Of a stretch of 64,000 bases of DNA, positions 17,981 through 26,172 are shown piece by piece. The notes under the pieces were generated by a model. The model worked only from the letters and a program-made list of their open reading frames with translations, made no database searches and was not told where the DNA came from. The stretch is from Metabacillus idriensis (GTDB lineage Bacteria > Bacillota > Bacilli > Bacillales > Bacillaceae). The translations under genes were made by a program, and so were the position numbers. The stretch's first letter is position 1. The number at the start of each line of letters is the position of its first letter. The stretch spans positions 124,001 through 188,000 of the forward strand of contig NZ_WKKF01000001.1 in assembly GCF_009674765.1 (NCBI RefSeq), written 5' to 3'.

Positions 17981-17994
17981 TGAAACCGATTACA
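17981..17994 (+). promoter_or_regulatory. LacI-type operator, right of pair
   Basis: TGAAACCGATTACA, 66 bp (about six helical turns) from the inverse copy at 17915. Spacing allows repressor-mediated looping ahead of the sugar operon. Confidence 0.75.
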
Positions 17995-18032
17995 TTTGAT
18001 AAATCCAGATTTATAGAAAAGGAGAGGCTGAA

Positions 18033-18797
18033 ATGTCAAAACGCATACCAGTAGCCCTGCAAATGTATACCCTGCGCAACGAAGCAGAAAAAGATTTTAT
18101 CGGAACGCTGAAAAAGGTTGCTAATATCGGATATGAAGGCGTTGAGTTCGCCGGATATGGCGGACTGGAAGCAACAGAACTGAAAAAGACTCTGGATGAT
18201 TTTGGGCTTAAGGCAGCGTCAAGCCATATTCCCCTGGCGGCATTGGAGCTGGAATTGAGTTCTGTCATAGAATATCAGCACGTCATCGGAAATAAACACA
18301 TTGTCTGTCCATTCCTCCCAGCAGAGCGGCGAAGTGAGCAGGATTACCGTGAGCTTATTTCTATCCTTAATTCCGTTGGTGAAACTTGTCATAAAGAAGG
18401 ATTGTCATTCGCTTACCATAACCATGATTTTGAACTTCAGCCGTTGTCTGATGGCAGAAAGCCTCTTGAACTGCTGCTCGAAGAAACAAATCATGATTGG
18501 GTAAAAGCGGAGTTTGATGTGTACTGGCTGACAAAAGCAGGAGAGGATCCGGTGAAGTGGCTGGAAAAATATCAGGGAAGAACTCCACTTGTTCATTTAA
18601 AAGACATGACCACAGATGGAGATCAGTTTTTTGCGGAACTTGGTACAGGCGGGGTAAATCTTGAAGCAATCTTAAACATAGGGGAATCCTCCAAAGTGAA
18701 TTGGTGGATTGTAGAGCAAGATCAGAGCAGGCGTTCACCGCTTGAAAGCATTGAAATCAGTTTTCAATACCTCACCAAGAACTACATAACAGCGTAA
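18033..18797 (+). CDS. Sugar isomerase/epimerase (AP endonuclease-like TIM barrel)
   Basis: A 254-residue cytosolic TIM-barrel protein of the sugar phosphate isomerase/epimerase group (IolE/IolH/YcjR-like). Metal-ligand positions typical of the fold are seen in GVEFAGYGG, FAYHNHDFEL, KAEFDVYWLTKAG, LVHLKDM, ELGTGGVNL and WWIVEQDQS. ATG 18033 follows AAAAGGAG. First gene of the LacI-controlled operon. In E. coli the ycj cluster pairs a similar epimerase with Gfo/Idh dehydrogenases to process 3-keto-sugars, and the same gene types occur here. The exact substrate cannot be read from sequence. Confidence 0.85.
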   Translation: MSKRIPVALQMYTLRNEAEKDFIGTLKKVANIGYEGVEFAGYGGLEATELKKTLDDFGLKAASSHIPLAALELELSSVIEYQHVIGNKHIVCPFLPAERRSEQDYRELISILNSVGETCHKEGLSFAYHNHDFELQPLSDGRKPLELLLEETNHDWVKAEFDVYWLTKAGEDPVKWLEKYQGRTPLVHLKDMTTDGDQFFAELGTGGVNLEAILNIGESSKVNWWIVEQDQSRRSPLESIEISFQYLTKNYITA

Positions 18798-18827
18798 CTA
18801 CCATTTAAATGAAAAGAGGGAATAGCT

Positions 18828-20123
18828 GTGAAAAGAGTAGTGTTGACGTTAAGTATCTCAGTAGCAATGTTGTTATCTGCATGCGGTTTAAATGGCGGAG
18901 GGGCGAAAGAGTCGTCGGCTGATGAATCAAATTCCAAGGGAAAACAAACATTGGAGTTCTGGCAAATTGATCCGGGAGAGAAGGAAAAAGTGTACCAGGA
19001 AGCTGTGGAGCGGTTTGAGGAAAAACATCCGGATGTTGATGTGAAAATGCTCCAGATTCCAAATGATGCTTACAAGCAGAAGCTTTCCGTTGCCATGTCC
19101 GGCGACAGTGCTCCGGACGTTTTTGTAAGCTGGGGAGGAGGCTGGCTGAAGAATTTTGTAGAACAAGATAAGGTACTTGATATTACTTCAGAAACAGATA
19201 AAGATCATTTCAACAAACTGGCACTGGATAATTCAACGTATGATGACAAAGTGTTTGGATTACCTCTAGGCTTATCCATTGACGTTGTATTCTATAACAA
19301 GGACATTTTTGAGAAATACGGGTTAACTCCTCCAGAAACATATGATGAATGGCTGAAGATTATAGATACCCTTAACCAAAATGACATCATTCCAATTGCG
19401 CTTGCCAATAAAACTAAGTGGCCAGGTGCTTACTATTTAATGAACTTCGCTAGCCGTATTGGCGGTCCAGAGCTATTCGACAGCGCTTTTCACCGGACTG
19501 GAAAAGGCTTTGACGATCAGGCCTATGTAAAAGCCGGGGAACACATTCAGGAAATGGTAAAAATGAAAGCTTTTAACTCAGGATTTAATGGTGTTCCTTA
19601 TGATGAAGGACAAGGACGCCAGCTCATGTATTCAGGTAAGGCTGCGATGACCGATATGACCATTTCATTTGTGAACAATATGAAAGAAGAAGCTCCTGAA
19701 TTTGAAAGTAAGCTTGATTTCTTTGTATTCCCGAAAGTGGATGGAGGACAGGGCGATCAAACCCACCTTGGCGCATCAGCGAGTCCGGTATGGTCCGTTG
19801 CAAAAAACAGCAAAAACCAGAAGCTTGCAACCGAGCTTGCCAAGGAACTGAGCAGTACGGAAACCGCTCAGCAGTATGTAGACCGCACAGGCTCGTTAAC
19901 GGCTGTGGACAATGTTGTTCCAAAAGATCCATTCACAAAACGTTTTTACGATGTGGTGAAAAATGCGACTCACCTTCAGATGCCATATGACCAGACACTT
20001 CCACCAGAGCTTGCAGAGCTGCATAAAGATACTACCCAAGCTGTTTTCGGTCTTGATATGACACCGGAAGAAGCGGCAAAAAAGATGGAGCAAAAAGCCA
20101 AGGAAGATCTGAAGAAGGAGTAA
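18828..20123 (+). CDS. ABC sugar transporter, solute-binding lipoprotein
   Basis: A 431-residue family-1 extracellular solute-binding protein. Start GTG 18828 with AGAGGG upstream; lipoprotein signal with lipobox LLSAC (Cys19), then a Ser/Gly/Glu linker. The mature domain shows the family pattern LEFWQIDPGE, SGDSAPDVFVSWGGGW, GLPLGLSIDVVFYNKDIFEKYGL-type segment, and MYSGKAAMTDM. Captures mono- or oligosaccharides for the two permeases downstream. A stable hairpin follows its stop, consistent with higher expression of the binding protein than of the membrane parts. Confidence 0.93.
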   Translation: MKRVVLTLSISVAMLLSACGLNGGGAKESSADESNSKGKQTLEFWQIDPGEKEKVYQEAVERFEEKHPDVDVKMLQIPNDAYKQKLSVAMSGDSAPDVFVSWGGGWLKNFVEQDKVLDITSETDKDHFNKLALDNSTYDDKVFGLPLGLSIDVVFYNKDIFEKYGLTPPETYDEWLKIIDTLNQNDIIPIALANKTKWPGAYYLMNFASRIGGPELFDSAFHRTGKGFDDQAYVKAGEHIQEMVKMKAFNSGFNGVPYDEGQGRQLMYSGKAAMTDMTISFVNNMKEEAPEFESKLDFFVFPKVDGGQGDQTHLGASASPVWSVAKNSKNQKLATELAKELSSTETAQQYVDRTGSLTAVDNVVPKDPFTKRFYDVVKNATHLQMPYDQTLPPELAELHKDTTQAVFGLDMTPEEAAKKMEQKAKEDLKKE

Positions 20124-20135
20124 ATAGAGCTGTGT

Positions 20136-20156
20136 CAAAGGGGCTATGCCCCTTTG
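20136..20156 (+). other. Intercistronic hairpin, binding protein/permease junction
   Basis: CAAAGGGGC-TAT-GCCCCTTTG, a perfect 9-bp stem without a T-tail. Such stems stabilise the upstream mRNA or partly terminate, keeping binding protein in excess over permease. Confidence 0.65.
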
Positions 20157-20191
20157 TTCCTTGCAGTTGAAATACGCCTAGGAGGGATGAC

Positions 20192-21139
20192 ATGGAAACG
20201 CAATTAAAAGGAATACGAACGAGCAAGACGGCAGTTCAGCCTGCTGTGAGACCAAAAAGGAAATCACTGAACAAATTTGTCACCATCAGTCTGTTTCTAG
20301 CCCCTGCCATTATCATTTATATCATTTATGTGCTGTACCCAATTTTCTCCACATTGCTCTACAGTTTTTACGATTGGGATGGTGTGGGTGCGGGCACATA
20401 TGTTGGACTGCAGAACTATGCGAATCTATTGAATGACAGCATTTTTTGGACTTCAATGAGGAATAATACTTGGGTTGTGCTTACTTCGGTTTTTGTACAG
20501 ATTCCTCTGGGACTGATCATGGCGCTTATGCTGCTTGCGCCAATCAGGGGCATTAGGCTGTTCAGCGGTGTATACTTTTTTCCATTTTTAATTTCTACTG
20601 TAGCAGTTGGACTATTATGGATGCTCATGCTCGATCCTTTGAACGGCATCATCAACCAGCTTGTAAGTTTGTTCGGATTTGAAAATGTGGAATGGCTTAG
20701 CCAATCGCATACTGCGATGTTTGCGGTTTTGCTTGTTATCATCTGGCAGTTTTCTCCTTTTTATATGATTCTGTTTAAAGCAGCAATTGTTGGAATTCCG
20801 GAAGAGCTTTATGAAGCTGCAGAAATCGATGGTGCTAATGCGTTCACGAAGTTTTTCCGTATCACTTTTCCGCTGTTAATGCCTACGATTGTCAGTTCAT
20901 CCATCCTTGCGATTGTCGGATCTCTTAAGGCGTTTGATATTTTCTATGTGATGACGGGCGGCGGACCAAACCACGGAACTGAACTGCTTGGAACCTATAT
21001 GTTTAAGCAGGCATTTATAAACTTTAACATGGGATATGCCAGTGCCATTGCGTTTGTAATGTTTTTCCTTGCATTGATAGTGACGGTCATCATTCAGGCG
21101 CTTGACTTTTATCGGAAAAAGAAAGGAGCCTATGCATGA
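20192..21139 (+). CDS. ABC sugar transporter permease, subunit 1 (MalF type)
   Basis: A 315-residue permease with six helices and an N-terminal cytosolic tail. The binding-protein-dependent transport signature (EAA loop) EELYEAAEIDGANAFTKFF is at about 205-223, followed by ITFPLLMPTI; FYVMTGGGPNHGTELLGTYMF near the C-terminus is typical of carbohydrate-uptake (CUT1) systems. ATG 20192 follows AGGAGGG. It overlaps the second permease by 4 bp. No ATPase gene is present, so a shared MsmX-like ATPase probably energises the importer. Confidence 0.94.
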   Translation: METQLKGIRTSKTAVQPAVRPKRKSLNKFVTISLFLAPAIIIYIIYVLYPIFSTLLYSFYDWDGVGAGTYVGLQNYANLLNDSIFWTSMRNNTWVVLTSVFVQIPLGLIMALMLLAPIRGIRLFSGVYFFPFLISTVAVGLLWMLMLDPLNGIINQLVSLFGFENVEWLSQSHTAMFAVLLVIIWQFSPFYMILFKAAIVGIPEELYEAAEIDGANAFTKFFRITFPLLMPTIVSSSILAIVGSLKAFDIFYVMTGGGPNHGTELLGTYMFKQAFINFNMGYASAIAFVMFFLALIVTVIIQALDFYRKKKGAYA

Positions 21140-21957
21140 ATCTAGCGATAAAAAAGATCCCTCTGTACATGATTGCCATTATTCTGCTTGTTTTTACAGG
21201 CTTTCCTTTTCTTTATATGATTTCAACTAGTTTAAAAAGCCGGACAGAGTTCTTTGAACAGCCTTATTCACTTTTTTCTTCCTTTACCCTTGAAAACTTT
21301 AAGAGTGTATTTGAAATGGGACTGTCCCGCTATTTTTTGAACAGCATACTCGTATCAGTAGTGGCTGTATTTGCAGTAATGCTCATCGCTGCATTGGCGA
21401 GTTATCCATTAAGCAGGATGAAGTTTAAGTTCAATCGTGTCGTGTTTCTGCTTTTTATTGCGGGGATGATGCTTCCGATCCATGCAACCTTAATTCCTGT
21501 TTTTAAGCTTTCACAAAGTATGGGGATGTACGATACAATCTGGGCATTGCTCGGTCCGTATATTGCCTTTAGTCTTCCAATATCAATCTTTATTCTGACC
21601 CAATTCATGCAAGAGATTCCAGTTTCCCTGGAAGAAGCGGCAAAAATTGACGGCTGTAATCACTTCGGTATTTTCTGGCGTGTCATCCTGCCGATGCTGA
21701 CACCTGCGTTGATGACCGTATTAATTTATAACTTTATTCATTTATGGAATGAATTCATATTTGCTCTTGTTCTGATTTCCAGTCCGGAAAACATGACCTT
21801 GCCGCTTGGTTTGCAGGATTTTAAAGGGGAATTTTCAGTCAATATTCCGGGCTTAATGGCCGCCCTTACACTAGCAAGTCTGCCGATCCTTGTCATTTAT
21901 ATTTTTTCGCAGGAAAAAGTAGTGAAAGGATTGGCTGGAGGAGCTGTAAAAGAGTAA
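21136..21957 (+). CDS. ABC sugar transporter permease, subunit 2 (MalG type)
   Basis: A 273-residue CUT1 permease with six helices. The N-terminus (TGFPFLYMISTSLKSRTEFF) and ASYPLSRMKFKF are typical, and the EAA loop reads VSLEEAAKIDGCNHFGIFWR, with ILPMLTPALMTV after it. Start ATG 21136 overlaps the stop of the first permease (ATGA), so expression is coupled. Pairs with the MalF-type protein to form the channel for the lipoprotein at 18828. Confidence 0.94.
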   Translation: MNLAIKKIPLYMIAIILLVFTGFPFLYMISTSLKSRTEFFEQPYSLFSSFTLENFKSVFEMGLSRYFLNSILVSVVAVFAVMLIAALASYPLSRMKFKFNRVVFLLFIAGMMLPIHATLIPVFKLSQSMGMYDTIWALLGPYIAFSLPISIFILTQFMQEIPVSLEEAAKIDGCNHFGIFWRVILPMLTPALMTVLIYNFIHLWNEFIFALVLISSPENMTLPLGLQDFKGEFSVNIPGLMAALTLASLPILVIYIFSQEKVVKGLAGGAVKE

Positions 21958-21975
21958 TAGATAGGAGAGGACATC

Positions 21976-23073
21976 TTGAAAAAAATAAACATTGGACTGA
22001 TTGGCTGTGGTGTAATCAGTGATATATATTTAAAAAACTGCAGTCATTTTGAGCATTTAACCATCATTGCGGTTGCTGATTTGGACCGCGGCAGAGCAGA
22101 AGAGAAGTCGAAGGAGCATGGCATTCCTTTTGTTCTTTCGGTTGATGAATTAATCAACCATGAAGACGTTGATATTGTGCTGAATTTAACACCTCCTGGC
22201 GGTCATTATGCATTGTGTCTGCAGGCCTTAAACGCCGGGAAGCATGTCTATGTGGAAAAACCGCTCAGCATTTCTCTCCAAGAAGGGAAAGAGCTATTGG
22301 CTGCGGCAAAAAAGAACGGACTTTTGATTGGTGCAGCCCCAGACACGTTCCTTGGAGCGGGGCTGCAGACATGCCGTGCACTCATTGAGAATGGTGCAAT
22401 CGGCCAGCCAGTTGCAGCTACGGCTTTTATGCTTAAGAGCGGACCGGAGCACTGGCATCCGGATCCTGCATTCTTTTACCAGGTCGGCGGCGGTCCGATG
22501 TATGACATGGGCCCATATTACTTAACGGCATTTATTTCTCTTATGGGCTCGGTTAAGCGGGTTAGTGCTTCTTCCGGCTTTCCTTTTTTAGAAAGAACCA
22601 TAATGACAGGAGAGAATGCAGGAAAGAAAATTCCTGTTCAGACACCTACCCACATTTCCGGAACTGTGGAGTTCGAGAGCGGAGCAATCGGCACTATCAT
22701 CACAAGCTTTGATGTGCAGGCCACTCAAACGCCGTTTATTGAAATCTACGGAACAGAAGGCTCAATTTCTGTTCCTGATCCGAACACGTTTGCCGGGCCG
22801 GTAAAGCTTAACCACCGTAAAGGAACGGATCAGTGGGTGGAGCAAGAGCTTGTTTCAGATGCAGTTGAGAACCTGCGTGGCTTAGGGATTGAAGACATGG
22901 CAGATGCTATATTGAATAGACGTCAGCATCATGCAACGGGCGATCTGGCTTATCATGTACTTGAAATTATGCATGGTTTTCATGAGTCTGCTTCCCTCGG
23001 CAAGCATTATGAGATCCAAAGTTCTTACAGCAGTCCTGTAAGAGTAAACAAAGTAATTTCTGAAGGGAAATGA
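21976..23073 (+). CDS. Gfo/Idh/MocA-family oxidoreductase
   Basis: A 365-residue NAD(P)-dependent sugar dehydrogenase. Rossmann motif GLIGCGVISDIYLKN at the N-terminus, the catalytic/NAD motif YVEKPLSISLQEGKELLAAA (Lys of EKP), then the C-terminal alpha/beta dimer domain with GGGPMYDMGPYYLTAFISLMG, whose Asp and Tyr/His positions match family practice. TTG 21976 has GAGAGG upstream. Likely oxidises or reduces the imported sugar or its keto derivative together with the TIM-barrel isomerase. The substrate is unknown; myo-inositol is unlikely because no iol genes are present. Confidence 0.9.
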   Translation: MKKINIGLIGCGVISDIYLKNCSHFEHLTIIAVADLDRGRAEEKSKEHGIPFVLSVDELINHEDVDIVLNLTPPGGHYALCLQALNAGKHVYVEKPLSISLQEGKELLAAAKKNGLLIGAAPDTFLGAGLQTCRALIENGAIGQPVAATAFMLKSGPEHWHPDPAFFYQVGGGPMYDMGPYYLTAFISLMGSVKRVSASSGFPFLERTIMTGENAGKKIPVQTPTHISGTVEFESGAIGTIITSFDVQATQTPFIEIYGTEGSISVPDPNTFAGPVKLNHRKGTDQWVEQELVSDAVENLRGLGIEDMADAILNRRQHHATGDLAYHVLEIMHGFHESASLGKHYEIQSSYSSPVRVNKVISEGK

Positions 23074-23076
23074 GCG

Positions 23077-23133
23077 ATGGGTATTTTAAGAGTCGGAATG
23101 ATGGGCTCCGGCAGTATTGTAAGATTCATCTAG
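23077..23133 (+). pseudogene. Stump of a second Gfo/Idh/MocA oxidoreductase
   Basis: Three bases after the Gfo/Idh stop, an ATG opens an 18-codon frame MGILRVGMMGSGSIVRFI then TAG. The GMMGSGSI pattern is the start of a Rossmann fold like its neighbour's. The rest of the gene is gone and a terminator follows within 9 bp. A deletion apparently removed the body of a second dehydrogenase, leaving the operon's 3' end. Confidence 0.65.
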
Positions 23134-23141
23134 GAGAAAAG

Positions 23142-23175
23142 CGGCCTGCATGAGAATATGCTGGCCGTTTATTTA
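23142..23175 (+). terminator. Terminator of the sugar operon
   Basis: CGGCCTGCAT-GAGAAT-ATGCTGGCCG with one T-T mismatch, followed by TTTATTTATTT. Confidence 0.78.
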
Positions 23176-23285
23176 TTTGTCTGTTGGAGCTGAATAGCCT
23201 GGCACGCTTTTCTCTATTCCCTTTAGCCGCTCAAAAGTATTATAATTAGGTTCATCATTTACTTGAGAAGCGGGGGTCCATCTAT

Positions 23286-24506
23286 ATGATCCTGGAAAAG
23301 ATACAGACGATTACAAACATTAACGATATTACAGATATGGTCAGCACTTACTTAAAAAAACCAGTCGTCATTGAAAATGATCAATTCTCTTTGCTGGCAT
23401 ACAGCTCTTATTACATAGGCCATTTCGATCAAGCCAATCAGCAGACCATTTTTACAAAGCACTGGCCGATTCCCATTCTTGAGAAATTCATGGATGAAGG
23501 CATTGTGGATCAGCTTAAAACAATTACTCATCCTTTTCGGGTAAAACAGATAAAAGAAATCGGCTTAAATCAGCGGGTTGTTGTAAGCGCCATCTACAAA
23601 GATCAAGTTTTTGGCTATATCTGGGTTCAGGAGACAGAGCCTATGTCAGAGAATGAGCTGGATTTTCTGCATGAAGTATCCCGCCATATAGGCAAGCTTC
23701 TGTATCAAAAAAATCAGATAAATCTAAGAGAAAACGAAGAAAAAAACGAGTTTTATAAAAAGATTATTGGAGAAGTCTTTCAAACGGAAAATCAAATTAA
23801 ATGGGAAGCGGCAAATCACAGCATTCTCATCCCGGAAACGTTTATCGTCAATATTTTTACTGTTTCTCAAAGTGAAGAGGAACAGCTGGATGACCTGACA
23901 GAAACGGTTCGCTTATTTGCAAACGCGCTGAATCATTTTGCTCATGTGTTTACAGATCAGCTGAAGGTAATCGTCATTATTGGGAGCAATGCAAAGGTTG
24001 CTGACCAGCTTGGGGCAAGTGCATCAGAGCTGACATCAACCGTCCTGTCGCAATTGGACAGCCATAAAATTTATGCTGGAATCGGCAATGCTTATTCTTC
24101 CATTTTGCAGTTGAGAAAATCGTACTTTGAAGCACTGGAAGTCATTAATGCAGCCAAATTTATCGGCTCTCCTGAAAAGCTTCCCTTCACTTACAGCAAA
24201 CTCGGGATATTCCGCTATCTCGAAACCATTTCAAAGCATCACAGTATAACCGGCTACAACAATAAAAGCCTGCAAATATTGAAGAAGAAGGATGAAGAAA
24301 GCCAGACAAAGCTGATACATACACTTGAGATTTATTTGTTCAACAACTGCAAAATCAAGCCGACTGCCGAGCAGCTGTATGTGCATACAAACACGCTCAA
24401 ATACAGAATTAATCAAATCAGCGAGCTCACATCCATTGATTTTGATGATTTTCATACAAGGATTCAATTGTATATTGATCTTCAGCTGATGAAGAAAGAA
24501 ATTTAA
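23286..24506 (+). CDS. PucR/CdaR-family transcriptional regulator (candidate put regulator)
   Basis: A 406-residue regulator. The N-terminal half is GAF-like (about 10-140), a central GGDEF-like CdaR segment follows (about 165-300: [22 protein letters not shown]), and the C-terminal PucR helix-turn-helix reads [20 protein letters not shown]. In B. subtilis the proline regulator PutR belongs to this family and its gene sits directly after putP. Here the gene lies 6.9 kb after putP, separated by the sugar island. I therefore propose it is the displaced putR; the alternative is a regulator of the sugar genes, though those already have LacI operators. ATG 23286 follows GCGGGGG. Confidence 0.85.
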   Translation: MILEKIQTITNINDITDMVSTYLKKPVVIENDQFSLLAYSSYYIGHFDQANQQTIFTKHWPIPILEKFMDEGIVDQLKTITHPFRVKQIKEIGLNQRVVVSAIYKDQVFGYIWVQETEPMSENELDFLHEVSRHIGKLLYQKNQINLRENEEKNEFYKKIIGEVFQTENQIKWEAANHSILIPETFIVNIFTVSQSEEEQLDDLTETVRLFANALNHFAHVFTDQLKVIVIIGSNAKVADQLGASASELTSTVLSQLDSHKIYAGIGNAYSSILQLRKSYFEALEVINAAKFIGSPEKLPFTYSKLGIFRYLETISKHHSITGYNNKSLQILKKKDEESQTKLIHTLEIYLFNNCKIKPTAEQLYVHTNTLKYRINQISELTSIDFDDFHTRIQLYIDLQLMKKEI

Positions 24507-24534
24507 TAAAAATGATACACAAGGAGGGTGCCTG

Positions 24535-24861
24535 TTGGTTTACACAATTTTCCTATTCCTGCTGGCCGGGCTCGCAGAAATTGGCGGAGGATACTTAATT
24601 TGGCTTTGGCTCCGGGAAGGCAAGCCGGTTTATTGGGGTGTTTTTGGCGGAATCTCTTTAGCTTTATATGGAATGATTGCAGCTATGCAGACTTTCCCTT
24701 CCTTTGGGAGGGTCTATGCGGCTTACGGCGGTATATTTATTATTCTTTCCGTTCTGTGGGGATGGGGAGTGGACCGGAAAACGCCTGATATTTATGATTG
24801 GGCGGGCTCAGTAATCTGTCTGGTTGGAGTTTCAGTTATGCTGTTTGCTCCCAGGCAATAA
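24535..24861 (+). CDS. YnfA-family (UPF0060) small membrane protein
   Basis: A 108-residue protein with four helices, matching the YnfA/UPF0060 family: [20 protein letters not shown] at the start, [18 protein letters not shown] in the middle and [19 protein letters not shown] at the end. The family resembles small multidrug-resistance transporters in fold, but transport has not been firmly shown for most members. TTG 24535 is set by AGGAGGGTG. It starts 28 bp after the PucR-type gene and shares its terminator, so the two may be cotranscribed. Confidence 0.92.
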   Translation: MVYTIFLFLLAGLAEIGGGYLIWLWLREGKPVYWGVFGGISLALYGMIAAMQTFPSFGRVYAAYGGIFIILSVLWGWGVDRKTPDIYDWAGSVICLVGVSVMLFAPRQ

Positions 24862-24870
24862 AATACAACA

Positions 24871-24904
24871 AAAATGTCTATCCAAAGCGGAATAGACATT
24901 TTTA
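24871..24904. terminator. Bidirectional terminator, YnfA / YkvA genes
   Basis: AAAATGTCTAT-TCC-type loop-ATAGACATTTT with A/T tracts on both sides, between convergent genes. Confidence 0.85.
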
Positions 24905-24911
24905 TTGTATT

Positions 24912-25319
24912 TTATTTGATTTTCGCATCAATATCAGAAGTATCCACTGACTGGCCAAACCACTCTGTCAGCTTTTCCTTCGCCTGATTTTTAATATCGT
25001 CATCAATATACATAGCTACCTGCAGAAGGGCTAGGCCCAGTGCACCCAAATCGTCGGTGTAGCCGACTCCGGCTGCAAGGTCCGGGATTAGATCGAGCGG
25101 CAAAATGAAATAGCCTAATGCCCCGATAATGATGGCTTTTGTTTTTTTCGGCACTTCAGGTTTCTGCAGCGTAAAATACAAAAGCAATACGGCATAGACC
25201 ACGGATGAGCCCGCTTTTTTTCCGAATTTCTTTAATTTATCCCAGAATTTTGTTTCTGAATAATGCTTTTCAGCTTCCTGTAATTCTTGAAGGGTATCCT
25301 GTTCCTGTTTTATAGACAT
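24912..25319 (-). CDS. YkvA-family (DUF1232) protein
   Basis: A 135-residue protein with the DUF1232 signature in its second half: KTKAIIIGALGYFILPLDLIPD, where the PLDLIPD motif is diagnostic, then GYTDDLGALGLALLQVAMYIDDDIK. One or two helices make it membrane-associated; function unknown. I place the start at ATG 25319, because YkvA proteins begin shortly before the HYSETKFWDKLKKF-type segment. A longer frame from 25379 adds 20 residues with three cysteines and has no better ribosome site. Minus strand, convergent with YnfA. Confidence 0.85.
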   Translation of the reverse strand: MSIKQEQDTLQELQEAEKHYSETKFWDKLKKFGKKAGSSVVYAVLLLYFTLQKPEVPKKTKAIIIGALGYFILPLDLIPDLAAGVGYTDDLGALGLALLQVAMYIDDDIKNQAKEKLTEWFGQSVDTSDIDAKIK

Positions 25320-25452
25320 GTGTTCACATCCGTTTCCATTGGAGTATACCATTATTTTACTACATTCCGGGCACATCATGTTAGCACTTCTCTGTTTATT
25401 AGAAGCTGTTAGAGGAAATATAACAGTAAGAATCTGATTCAGGAGGCGCTGT

Positions 25453-26133
25453 ATGTTTTTTCATCCCATGGATATTTTGGTCTTTGCAGCATTTGGCCTT
25501 GCACTTTGGGCTCAGGCTAAAGTGAAAAGCAATTTTAATAAATGGTCAAAAGTTCAGGCTTCTTCCGGGTTAACTGGAATGGAGGTTGCCCGCAGAATTC
25601 TTGATCATCACGGACTTCATCATGTGCCCGTTGAACCTGTAAGAGGCACACTTTCAGATCATTATGATCCGACTAAGAAAACAGTCAGGCTGTCTGAGCC
25701 TGTTTACGGCGGGCAGTCCATTGCGGCTATTTCAGTTGCAGCTCATGAAGTAGGCCATGCGGTTCAGCATAAAGAGGCGTATGGTGCATTAACGCTCAGG
25801 CATAAAATGTTCCGTGTTGTCAGTATTTCTTCCGGCATTGCTCCGTTTTTGCTGATTGGAGGATTTTTGCTCGGTTCGCTGAATCTGATCGGGCTCGGAA
25901 TTATCTTCTTTTCCGCAGCAGTTGCCTTTCAGCTTGTCACACTGCCGGTTGAATTTAATGCAAGCAGAAGAGCGAAGGACTTTATGATTGCAGAAGGCAT
26001 CATCCGCAATGAAGAAGAACGCGGAGTGAACAAAGTGCTGGGGGCAGCTGCCCTCACGTATGTAGCCGCCGCTTTAATCTCGCTGTTTGAATTGCTGAAA
26101 TTTATCATGATCTTTGCGCAGAATAGAGAATAA
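25453..26133 (+). CDS. YugP-family zinc metallopeptidase
   Basis: A 226-residue membrane protease-like protein. The zinc motif HEVGHAVQH lies at about residue 98 (AAHEVGHAVQHKEA), with further conserved RGTLSDHYDPTKKTVRLS before it and LPVEFNASRRA later, all typical of YugP (COG2738). Helix at the N-terminus and two or three helices around 125-165 and 195-215. Substrates are not known. ATG 25453 has AGGAGG. Monocistronic, ending in a bidirectional terminator. Confidence 0.92.
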   Translation: MFFHPMDILVFAAFGLALWAQAKVKSNFNKWSKVQASSGLTGMEVARRILDHHGLHHVPVEPVRGTLSDHYDPTKKTVRLSEPVYGGQSIAAISVAAHEVGHAVQHKEAYGALTLRHKMFRVVSISSGIAPFLLIGGFLLGSLNLIGLGIIFFSAAVAFQLVTLPVEFNASRRAKDFMIAEGIIRNEEERGVNKVLGAAALTYVAAALISLFELLKFIMIFAQNRE

Positions 26134-26137
26134 ATGC

Positions 26138-26172
26138 AAAAACCGGGCTCAGATGATGAGTCCGGTTTTTTA
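26138..26172. terminator. Bidirectional terminator, YugP / sigma-54 activator
   Basis: AAAAACCGGGCTCA pairs with TGAGTCCGGTTTTT (one G-U). It overlaps the stop codon of the minus-strand regulator. Confidence 0.87.
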
